The notes below the pieces were generated by a model. The model had not been told where the DNA came from. It ran no database searches and worked only from the letters and a program-made list of their open reading frames with translations. From Chrysophaeum taylorii (taxonomy: Eukaryota > Sar > Pelagophyceae > Pelagomonadales > Pelagomonadaceae), in assembly GCA_029834535.1 (NCBI GenBank), contig JAQMWT010000428.1, forward strand, positions 1 through 64,000: 64,000 bases of DNA. Reading direction: 5' to 3'. A program made the translations under genes and the position numbers. Positions 17,441 to 25,439 of the stretch are shown in pieces; positions within the stretch are counted from its first letter, which is position 1, and every line of letters starts with the position of its first letter.

Positions 17441-18970
17441 CTAAACTAACTAACTTCGGACCTCTCCCGGGCATGGGAGCCAGGCTGGGCCGGTAGTAGC
17501 CGGTCCAGGATCACAGAGCAAAAAATCACACAGTTGGGGTAGAAGCTTGGGAAGAAATTGCATGGATGGCGGACAGCCACTGCGCGCGGTCTTGTGCGAG
17601 GTCGTGCCACGAGTTGAAGGGGATGTCGCATTTCCGGAGTGCCTTGGCGAGCGACCTCCCGTACGTCATCTGCGGAGCCCCCGGTGGGCGCTTGGAGCGG
17701 ACCCAAGACGAGAGCATCTTGCGAGGGAGTCGGGAGAAGGGCATGCGGGCGACGTGACCGGCCCAGCGGAGCTGGCGGCGCGTGACGTAGACGTCGATGG
17801 ACTCGAGGCCGAGGCGCCGCCGCAGGATCTCCGTTGAGATGTGGTGGGACCAGGTGTGTTTCCGGGTCACACGACACATGACGCGGGCGCACTGCGCGTG
17901 GAAACACCGCAGCCGGCGGAACAGGACCTCGGTGAGGCACCACGATTCCGCACCGTGAAGGAGGATGGCCAGGACGAGCGAGACATAGACGAGGCGCTTG
18001 GCGCGAGCAGAGACGGACTTCGAGGCGAAGATGCAGTCCCGCAAGGCACCGAAGGCCTGAGACGCCTTCTTGATCCGCGCGTCGACGTCTGAGTCGTCGC
18101 GGCAGTCGCGCGAGAGGACCGAGCCGAGGTACTTAAACTGGTCGACGACCGGTATGAAGCGGCCGCGCCCGAGCTCGATGTCCGAGAGGTTCGTGTCGTC
18201 GAACGACTTTGGGTCGCCGTACAGGTGTGCCGGGCGAGCGACGAACAGCATCTCCGTTTTGGACGCCGCTTTCGTGTGTCGGTTGCCGCAATGCACCTCC
18301 ATGCCCCAGGCGTCGCAGTGTTCGATGAGGCGCGGTGTCTCGCTGGCGGCGATGTGGCGGTCCCAGAAGAGAAAGGCAACGTCGTCGGCGTACGCCGATT
18401 CATCGAAGGGAAACTCGTCGCCGCGAGCGGACCAACTCCGGTTCGTCATCTGAAAGTCTTTCCGCGTACGGTAGACACATGGGGTGCGGCCATGGCGTCG
18501 TCGAAACGACGTCGTCAGTGCCGCCATGAACAGCACGAACAGGACGGGGCCCAGGACGTCGCCCTGCTTGACGCCGATGATCGAGTCAACCGAGGCGACG
18601 ACACCGCTGACCGAGAAGTGGACCTGGATTCGGTGGAGGCCCTTGATGACTGCGACGAGCTTCGGCGGGACGCCGAACTTCAGGAGCACCTCCCAGAGAA
18701 GCTCTCGCGGGACGCGGTCGAACGCCTTAACGAAATCGATGAACAGTACCCACGAGTCCTGACCGTGCTCACGCCGCTTCTTCAGCGCTAGCTTGAGCGA
18801 GAAGGTGGCGTCGGACGTACCGCGCTCGGGTCGAAAGCCACATTGAGACTCGTGATCGAGGGCCTCGCAGATGACGTTGAGTCGTGCACGGACGATGTTC
18901 GAAACGATCTTCTGCGCGACCTCGAGCATCATGATCCCGCGGTAGTTGCCCGGCAGGGAGAGGTCAAACC
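17441..18970 (-). mobile_element. LINE copy A, 5'-truncated non-LTR retrotransposon
   Basis: A non-LTR element on the minus strand. It contains a long RT ORF, then a short 3' UTR with the CCTGGCTCCCATGCCCGGGA block and a TTAG-rich tail at 17,441-17,456. The apurinic-type endonuclease and any ORF1 are absent, so the copy is 5'-truncated near 18,970. No clear target duplication is visible. It interrupts ORF3 of Copia-1. Confidence 0.9.
17526..18932 (-). CDS. LINE reverse transcriptase (partial)
   Basis: A 468-codon open frame. RT motifs in order are NYRGI just upstream of the first Met, GFRPERGTSDATFSL, VLFIDFVKAFDRVPRELLWE, GVKQGDVLGPVLFVLFM and the catalytic ESAYADDVAFLF. A C-terminal part follows with RRLRCFHAQCARVM and RRQLRWAGHVARMPFSRLPR, which is common at the end of Jockey/RTE-like LINE proteins. 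It primes reverse transcription at nicked target DNA. The frame continues upstream of the first Met, showing the start is lost by truncation. The exact LINE clade is not assigned. Confidence 0.9.
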   Translation of the reverse strand: MMLEVAQKIVSNIVRARLNVICEALDHESQCGFRPERGTSDATFSLKLALKKRREHGQDSWVLFIDFVKAFDRVPRELLWEVLLKFGVPPKLVAVIKGLHRIQVHFSVSGVVASVDSIIGVKQGDVLGPVLFVLFMAALTTSFRRRHGRTPCVYRTRKDFQMTNRSWSARGDEFPFDESAYADDVAFLFWDRHIAASETPRLIEHCDAWGMEVHCGNRHTKAASKTEMLFVARPAHLYGDPKSFDDTNLSDIELGRGRFIPVVDQFKYLGSVLSRDCRDDSDVDARIKKASQAFGALRDCIFASKSVSARAKRLVYVSLVLAILLHGAESWCLTEVLFRRLRCFHAQCARVMCRVTRKHTWSHHISTEILRRRLGLESIDVYVTRRQLRWAGHVARMPFSRLPRKMLSSWVRSKRPPGAPQMTYGRSLAKALRKCDIPFNSWHDLAQDRAQWLSAIHAISSQASTPTV

Positions 18971-20057
18971 TATCTGTCGGTGGCTCAAGGACATCAATCT
19001 ACGCCCGTTACGCCTAAGGCGCCCAAGGCAACTGTCCAACAACAGTCTAAATCGCAAACATCAAAGTCTGAGTATTTCCTGCTCAAACATTGCAAGTTTG
19101 ACGCACTTGCGATGATGTCAGGGAACATCACTGCTCTTGGTTCGTCGCCGCCGAACTTTCTTATCCCTCAACATAAGGATCCTCAGTGTTGGCTTAAGTC
19201 TTTGCAGCAGCTGCTTACCGAAGCACAACAGACAGAGTTTGTGGATAATGTCCAATATCTCAGTTCATTGCTGTGCGTCAAAGCAAAGCGCATTCGGAAT
19301 GCCCCCGCTATATCACCTAATGAAGGTATTCGCTTTCACCGCTTTCCACCCATTAAAGGGGTTGTCAAAGTACATGTGGCGTATTCCAATGTTATAACAA
19401 AACCGATATGCCGGGTACACCCCTTGTACTCATCATATGCACTGAAGATGAGCTTAAAACGGACAGGATACGACAAATTATTGAGGATCATCTCGCGTCT
19501 GAGCAACATGCATCGCACTGCTTCGATGTACCGCGCCCTTTCTTTCTGTTGATTTGTGTGATGTGTAACTTGTCCCACCACGGGATAGCGTTAATTCGCA
19601 ATAATCAGCACCCCTTCCAACTCTCTTGCTATAATGATCCAGCTGCCCACATAAGAGCTATAATCCTCCGCCTTGGAAAGTCCATTGCTATTAACAAGCT
19701 GCTCAAAGAGGCGCTCATGCAGATTACAACATCCCTTAACGTTGATGCTTCTAAAATTCTCGTCAACCCTGACGCTAACGCCCCGCGTCTACTTCAGCTG
19801 CCCTTCATTTCGAGTGTAAATCTCGAGATCCTTGTAGCAGCTTGGTCTTTGTTACAGTCCGTTGAAGATAAAACCTGTGTAGTTACCAATCCTGATGAGT
19901 TACTTAATGTGCTCATCGAACGCTTTGTTAACGATGTTTCTCATCAACTTGACGCAACTTCTTCCGAGACGGTACCGCCAATGCTTAACTACTTTCGCCA
20001 ACTTCCACAAGATCAACAATTCGCATTTAAAAACGTGTTAGTCCAAGTTGGCTACCC

Positions 20058-20405
20058 TAACTAACTAACTAACTTCAGACCTCTCCCGAGCATGGGAGCC
20101 AGGCCGGACCGACAGGTGCCAGTCCGGAATCACGGGCCTGTAGACGAGGGGCGCCGAAAGGTGGGTCGGCGGAGAGTGATCATCAAGCTTGTCGCCATGC
20201 GACGAGGAGACCGCGATGTGACTGACAACCAACTCGTCGATAACCTTCCGTCTGCGCCCCCCGGCCATACCCCGTCCCACTGCGAACGTTCCGGCTGCCA
20301 ACCGGCCCGCCCGAGAGGCGAATAGGTGCCAACCTACGCCGGGAGGGCGGATGCCCTCGCAAGGCTCAGGATTCATGAGGCACCGTCCTCCATCGCAACC
20401 ATGTG
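20058..20405 (-). mobile_element. SINE-like element, copy 3 (longest)
   Basis: A 348-bp insert with an 11-bp perfect target duplication GTTGGCTACCC at 20,047-20,057 and 20,406-20,416. It reads the same as copy 2 and extends about 20 bp further 5'. The 3' stem-loop and TTAG tail are present. It interrupts the Copia-1 ORF3 region. Confidence 0.87.
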
Positions 20406-21413
20406 GTTGGCTACCCATCCCACATAATTGGTAAATTCTCTGATAATACCTCTTCTGAAGATGTGTCACCAGCGCCGATCGATAATCCACCCGCTGAGCC
20501 CACGCCAGATAAAGCTAACGACAATATGGCTGAATCTTTACACCAATTAAAAGAAGAGATTCGGTCTTTATCCTTACGTCTCACTAACACCGAACAGCAA
20601 TTGATGGCACGAGAACATCAACTATCGCTTGCACTAACTTCTCTCACACAGATGCAAGAGACCTACGAAACGCTAAATACTCAAGTGACCGAGAACATCA
20701 AGCATGTCTCTTTGTTAGATAACATCTTGTCAAGTCTTCAAATGCATCAGGACACCATAATCCCGGCCTCTGCTGTATTTGTCCATATCATTTCTCGGTC
20801 GCTTATCTTGTCTATTGGACAGTTCCCTCCAGATACGTATAATGAGGCACAGCGAGTTCTAATCGACGCAGCAGCTCATAGCCTCCACACAGCTATGTCT
20901 GATGCACATGATCGTGTTATTCCTGCATTGGATCTACACGCTCTTACACCAGATGCTGCTATGTCCCTCCTCTCGTCTGTTATGTCACCCTTGGTCACCT
21001 TGAGTGATGCAATAACTACGCACAATACCAATACTGCTAACGACCTATCCTCCGATGATCATAATTCGTCTTCTCCAGAGTTAAAGGAACTGGACGATAA
21101 TAGCGAGGATGAATTGGACCACACATCGACCACACATCTGATGTTGTGGATACCGATACCGCTTCTTTACGCAACATCACAACACGCTCGACATCATAAT
21201 TAATTTGCCCTTTTTTTGTTGTTGTTTGTTCCATTGTTCACTGTTCTCATGTATATTGCACAAGTTCCGCCTCAAGAACGTCTGAAATGCATAAACCATT
21301 TTCACACGTTGAGGGGGTCCAGAGAGCTACACTATTATGTGTGCGACACTGGAACATTTCACACCTATCTCTACAAGAGGGTTTTCTCTCCGTAATACGG
21401 CTTACCCTCTCTC

Positions 21414-21711
21414 CTTCCTTACCCTCCCGCAATTACTTATTCATGCCTATGAAGAACCCAGTCTGAAGCTCTTATCCAACATGGAGTAGGCCTCCAGGTG
21501 CGTACCGTCAGGTACGGGGTTTTCTGTTTAATTAACAGAGGCGTCGTTCCTCGTTATCAGTGTAAACGCTTCTATGGGACCTAATGTCCTCAAGGAGTTA
21601 GGGCTTAAATCCCTACCTTGTGTAGTAGCATGTGACAAGCGGAATGGTCTGTACACGCCTAAGACTGCACGCAGTCTCTACCAAGTACCCGGAGAGGGTC
21701 AAATCTCTCCA
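21414..21711 (+). repeat. Copia-1 3' LTR (right part)
   Basis: This matches the 5' LTR at 1-188 and ends at the same TCTCTCCA. The LTR may start further left, between 21,204 and 21,413, but its TG end cannot be fixed because the 5' copy is cut by the window edge. Confidence 0.8.
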
Positions 21712-21760
21712 GTGTTTGGTCTTGGTTTTTTGTTTACCCATATGACAGCAAACACATCCC

Positions 21761-21985
21761 GGAACGTTCGCAGCGGGACGGGGTATGGCCGGGGGACGCA
21801 GAAGGAAACGTTAACGACGCGGTGGTTGTCAATTAAATCGCGGTCTCCACGCTGCATGGCGATAGGCGTCAACCTCCTTTTTCTGGACCCTTCATCTCTC
21901 GGCCCCGTGGCGCGTGAGATGGCCCCGTGCCTTTTGATCTCACTCGCCACAGCGCTTGGGATCAGCCTACGCCCCATGCACTGGA
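21761..21985 (+). mobile_element. Diverged SINE-like fragment in opposite orientation
   Basis: CGGAACGTTCGCAGCGGGAC and the next 110 bp match the reverse complement of the SINE copies with many substitutions (shared CATCGCGGTCTCC/AATCGCGGTCTCC, GCATGGCGA). It is older than the three SINE copies and sits just right of the Copia-1 3' LTR. Similarity fades after about 21,890. Confidence 0.6.
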
Positions 21986-22006
21986 CTGGCCATAGTTAGT
22001 TAGATA

Positions 22007-23136
22007 ACTAACTAACTAAATAACTTCAGACCTCTCCCGAGCATGGGAGCCAGGCTGGACCGGCAGGAGCCGGTCCAGGATCACAGAGGAAAATCACATA
22101 GTTGGGGTAGAGGCGAGGGACGAGAACTTGTGGATGGCGGACCGCCACTGCGCGCGGTCTTCTGCGAGGTCGTGCCACGAGTTGAAGGGGATGTCGCATT
22201 TCCGGAGCGGCTTGGCGAGCGTCCTCCTGTACGTCATCTGCGGAGCCCCCGGTGGGCGCTTGGAGCGGACCAAAGGCGAGAGCATCTTGCGAGGGAGTCG
22301 GGAGAAGGGCATGCGGGCGACGTGACCGGCCCAGCGGAGCTGGCGGCGCGTGACGTAGACGTCGATAGACTCGAGGCCGAGGCGCCGCAGCAGGGTCTCC
22401 GTTGAGATGTGTGCAGCCAGGTGTGCTTCCAGGTCACGCGACACATGACGCCGGCGCACAGCGCGTGGAAGCACCGCAGCCGGCGGAACAGGACCTCGGT
22501 GAGGCACCACGACACCGCGCCGTGAAGGAGGATGGCCAGGACGAGCGAGACGTAGACGAGGCGCTTGGCGCGAGCAGAGACGGGCGTCGAGGCGAAGGTG
22601 CAGCCCCGAAAGGCAAGAGAGAGGGCCTGAGACGCCTTCTTGATCTGCGCGTCGACGTCTGAGTCGTCGCGACAGTCGCGCGAGACGAGCGAGCCGAGCT
22701 ACTTGAACTGGTCGGCGACCGGTGTCCGAGAGGCCCGTGTCGTCGACCGACTTTGGGTCGCCGTACAGGTACGCCGGGCGAGCGACGAACAGCATCTCCG
22801 TTTTTGATGCCGCCTTCGTGTGTCGCTTGCCGCAATGCACCTCCATGCCCCAGGCGCCGCAGTGTTCGATGAGGCGCGGTGTCTCGCTGGCGGCGATGTG
22901 GCGGTCCCAGAAGGGAAAGGCGACGTCGTCGGCGTACGCCGATTCATCGAAGGGAAACTCGTCGCCGCGAGCGGACGAACTCCGGTTCGTCATCTGCAAG
23001 TCTTTCCGCGTACGGTAGACACACGGGGCGCGGCCATGGCGTCGTCGAAACGACGTCGTCAGTGCCGCCATGAACAGCACGAACAGGACGGGGCCGAGGA
23101 CGTCGCCCTGCTCGCCACCGATGATCGAGTCGAACG
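22007..23136 (-). mobile_element. LINE copy B, 5'-truncated
   Basis: A second copy of the LINE at 17,441, on the same strand, shorter at its 5' end. It has a 13-bp target duplication AGTTAG(T/G)TAGATA at 21,994-22,006 and 23,137-23,149 with one mismatch. Its 3' UTR keeps a perfect stem-loop GGACCGGC-TCCT-GCCGGTCC. The RT frame (22,094-23,136) has internal frame disruption relative to copy A in the middle (around 22,430-22,720), so it is not functional. Confidence 0.9.
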
Positions 23137-23320
23137 AGTTAGGTAGATATGAAAGCAAAAGGCGTAGAAGCTGGGTTTATTCTTGAGACAGCGCGACGGC
23201 CACGAGAGTCACTTCGAGCGCGTTCTTGCGCTGAAGAAAAAAACAAAGATAAGAAACCTAGCCGGGATTCGAGTCACTTCGAGCGCGTTCTAAAACACTG
23301 TAGCAAAAATCAAAATTAAG
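23137..23320. repeat. Rearranged spacer with tRNA relic and 21-bp direct repeats
   Basis: GAGTCACTTCGAGCGCGTTCT occurs at 23,206-23,226 and 23,271-23,291. Between them, 23,254-23,272 repeats the last 19 nt of the neighbouring tRNA-Arg gene (acceptor and T-arm, AAACCTAGCCGGGATTCGA). This suggests a duplication that started inside a tRNA gene. T-runs on the minus strand around 23,300-23,315 could end Pol III transcription of the tRNA at 23,321. Confidence 0.75.
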
Positions 23321-23417
23321 AAACCTAGCCGGGATTCGAACCCGGAATCTCAAGATCCGTAGTCTTGCGCGTTCGACAGCCACTGCTCTGGCAGTGTATC
23401 CATTGCGCTACCAGGTC
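23321..23417 (-). tRNA. trnR-ACG: tRNA-Arg(ACG) with a 24-nt D-loop insert, copy 1
   Basis: Minus-strand gene of 97 nt. Acceptor is GACCTGG/CTAGGTT with discriminator T. The anticodon arm CAAGA-CTACGGA-TCTTG gives anticodon ACG (Arg CGN), and the T-arm is CCGGG-TTCGAAT-CCCGG. Box B (GGTTCGAATCC) and box A (TAGCGCAATGG) are present. Compared with tRNA-Arg(ACG) of other eukaryotes (GCGCAATGGATAACGCG), 24 extra bases lie between GGATA and ACGCG in the D-loop. They form a perfect 6-bp stem CACTGC-CAGA-GCAGTG followed by GCTGTCGA. Removing them leaves a standard 73-nt tRNA. Position 37/38 of the anticodon loop, the usual eukaryotic intron site, has no insert. Alternatives are a non-functional relative or a tRNA with an enlarged D-arm. 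Confidence 0.88.
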
Positions 23418-23499
23418 ACGATACCGCTTGAATCGAGCACCTCTCCAAGACCGAATTTTCAGCAGGACCCAGACACGTTCAACGGAGATGTAGAAAGTC

Positions 23500-23596
23500 A
23501 AACCTGGCCGGGATTCGAACCCGGAATCTCAAGATCCGTAGTCTTGCGCGTTCGACGGTCACGTTAACGTTCGTGTATCCATTGCGCTACCAGGTC
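23500..23596 (-). tRNA. trnR-ACG: tRNA-Arg(ACG) with a 24-nt D-loop insert, copy 2
   Basis: Same strand, 82 bp upstream of copy 1, also 97 nt. Acceptor GACCTGG/CCAGGTT; anticodon arm and T-arm identical to copy 1. The D-loop insert is again 24 nt at the same place. Its sequence differs (base CACG...CGTG stem with an 8-nt loop, then ACCGTCGA) while the end GTCGA is shared. Exon parts are nearly identical in both copies while the insert loops differ, the pattern expected of an intron. No clear T4 terminator follows this copy at once, so joint transcription with copy 1 is possible. Confidence 0.88.
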
Positions 23597-25439
23597 ATCA
23601 ACGCGGCGTACTCATGCGCCCACCGAGAGTCGATCTCACTACTCGTGACAATTCACCTGCGTCGTCTGCGCCCCCGAGCACGGGTTGATTCGTTTCGACA
23701 ACGCTCGACCTGATGTGTGTGGAATGCGTTTATTAATGCAGGGCTCTCTTTTCGAAACTACATATAGTTCGGTTCAAGAGAAGCGGTTCGAGGTCAAGGT
23801 TCGTCAACGCGAAGGTGATGGCATCGTGGCCGCTGGGAGCACCGGGTCACGCTGCTGCACCTCCCAAATCAGGTTCTTCTTCTGCGGCCGATGGTCCTTT
23901 CGATCACTCTTCACGGCGATCGGGAACTCTCCGTCGAAGTTCTCGCCCTTCACGATCAACCGGGCGGTCCCGTACCTCAGCCGCTCGTGCCTTCTTCGGG
24001 TTCGGAAGTCGGCGATGGGCGCGCCGGGTGATCTTCCGCCTCGCTGGGCGCCGGACGGTTTGTGTCGTCATCCCGAGCCTCGTGGCAGTCCGCCGTCGCT
24101 CGCCACGACGCGGTTTATCGCGAGAAAATCCGGAAGACGTCCGAAAGATCTTGAGTCCTATAGGTAATTTCTTTTTTCTAGCAAGTATAAAGATAATACG
24201 GAAGAACACCGTTACCAGACGGGACAGACGCGCACATTGAACTTCCCGTTTTTTTGCGATCCGTTTAGTCTCCAACATACTACTGAAAAACTGATCCAAC
24301 ATACTGAAAAACTGAGCTGGCGACGACGGTTTTGCCAACGCATTAATTAATTACCCGAAGACTTGCACCTTCTCTTCGAGAGCGCTAGTTTTGATCAGCC
24401 GAAGAGCTTTCGGTCACAACCTCTTCTTTTCGAGAGGGCTAGTTTTTCAACCAAATGATTAACTTGCTCATGTGGTGAAGGCGGATTGGGCGACAACTAC
24501 GGTTTCTCATCCCAAACCGCGTGCAGTAAAAACCGCAACAAAACACACCGCGGCCTGTTACATATTTTGGTCCGTTCAGAGCGTCTGACGGAAGCCCGCA
24601 CTGAGAGGCCGCAGCGGCGGTAACTACCGTCCAGGCAGCCTTGCCCTTGCTGACGCCACCGCGTCTTCAAGCGACACCTCCTTCTTTCCATCAAGCCCCC
24701 TAGCATCCAGTCATCCACCTACCATCCATCAAGAAGACTTGTTACCATGAACGAGACTCTCTAGCTTCAAGAAGCTAACTTACGCGCGAACTTAATAGTG
24801 AGTAGCGAAGAAACTCCCCCGCGGTCACCCAACCGGCGTTCTACGAGGCACCGAAGTCTAAGGCCGCATCCGGGTAATCAAGGAGTCTTCTGTACCGCCA
24901 CAGGCGCTGCTGGTCGCCCCCGATGAGACGTAAGGCGGAAAGCGAAGCACCACTAGCCCAGGGGTACTCACTTAAACACGCCGGCACCTCTAGAACCCGA
25001 GGTCGACGCACTAGGCAGGGGGGTGCCTGGCTATATAATTATTTATGGCTCGTCGCCATAAACTATCGCTCGCCAATACCTCTTAAGTTGAGGCTGGGAG
25101 GAGATCGTTTATGATAGAAGGTACTCCTCCTCTGAGGTTCGTGACGTAGCCGTCACAGAAAAGGGTAAGGAAAAGGATGTAGGGTAAGCCATGAGAAGCA
25201 GGAGTTTCTGCCACAGGACTCCCCTAGTTTGATTACGAGCTGTCCTCAGCGAGTGCCTCGTTTGCGCTTAGCGCGCGGGCTTTCGCATCTCGGAACTTGA
25301 CTCGGTCGTACACGCGCTTGATAGTGTGATCGCGCACCTTGCGGTTGCACAAAATGAAAATTTGTGAATCAACACATCAATCTCGCGAGGAGAAAAGTCG
25401 GTAACACAGGCTGTTGAATTTTTGGTCAGCTTCGACCTA
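23597..25439. other. Non-coding stretch with one coding-like fragment
   Basis: No convincing gene. On the minus strand about 24,010-23,820 reads LRYGTARLIVKGENFDGEFP and AVKSDRKDHRPQKKNLIWEV, which looks like a real protein fragment of unknown family ending in a stop near 23,816. From about 24,780 to 25,240 there are several short hairpins (for example TTATGGC-TCGTC-GCCATAA near 25,044). This may be the 3' LTR side of the Gypsy remnant that follows, but no second LTR copy was found. Confidence 0.35.

Larger units (their letters stand above)
17300..21203 (+). pseudogene. Copia-1 extra 3' ORF region (ORF3), unknown function
   Basis: Downstream of the RNase H stop at 17,183, AT-rich coding-like sequence continues to 21,203. 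LINE copy A and SINE copy 3 interrupt it. The last part (20,403-21,203) contains a predicted-looking coiled coil: heptad-rich LHQLKEEIRSLSLRLTNTEQ and following residues. A middle part (19,408-20,064) is helical and hydrophobic-rich. I see no signal peptide, transmembrane pair or envelope motif, so an Env role is not supported. Extra 3' ORFs are known in some Copia lineages such as sireviruses. The region is broken. Confidence 0.6.
1..21711 (+). mobile_element. Copia-1: old Ty1/Copia LTR retrotransposon with nested insertions
   Basis: A Ty1/Copia element on the + strand whose 5' LTR begins left of the window. Parts seen in order are partial 5' LTR, primer-binding site, Gag-like ORF, protease (DTCAS-H type motif), a cytosine-C5 DNA methyltransferase domain, integrase, RT plus RNase H, a 3' extra-ORF region and the 3' LTR. 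The order PR-INT-RT-RH is diagnostic of Copia. At least seven other elements are inserted in it: a TIR element, a MULE, Copia-2, three SINEs and a LINE. Without them it would be roughly 12 kb, large for Copia. The two LTRs share most positions but differ by a handful of changes, so it is older than Copia-2. It is broken, with about ten or more interruptions including the insertions. AT-rich codon use separates it from the GC-rich host genes. Confidence 0.9.

Noticed and set aside
12489-20490. A conserved minus-strand ORF (up to 140 codons, ending GSHARERSEVS) in the three SINE copies as a possible SINE-encoded protein
   Set aside because: The opposite strand is open as well, the differences between copies are mostly amino-acid changing, and the end lies in the tail shared with the LINE 3' UTR. 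GC-rich chance openness explains it.
17300-21203. Copia-1 3' ORF region as an envelope gene
   Set aside because: No signal peptide, fusion peptide or transmembrane anchor could be seen; only position would support it.
24780-25240. Possible rRNA or other structured RNA
   Set aside because: Several short hairpins exist but no conserved rRNA, snRNA or SRP signature was found; it may be LTR sequence of the Gypsy remnant.
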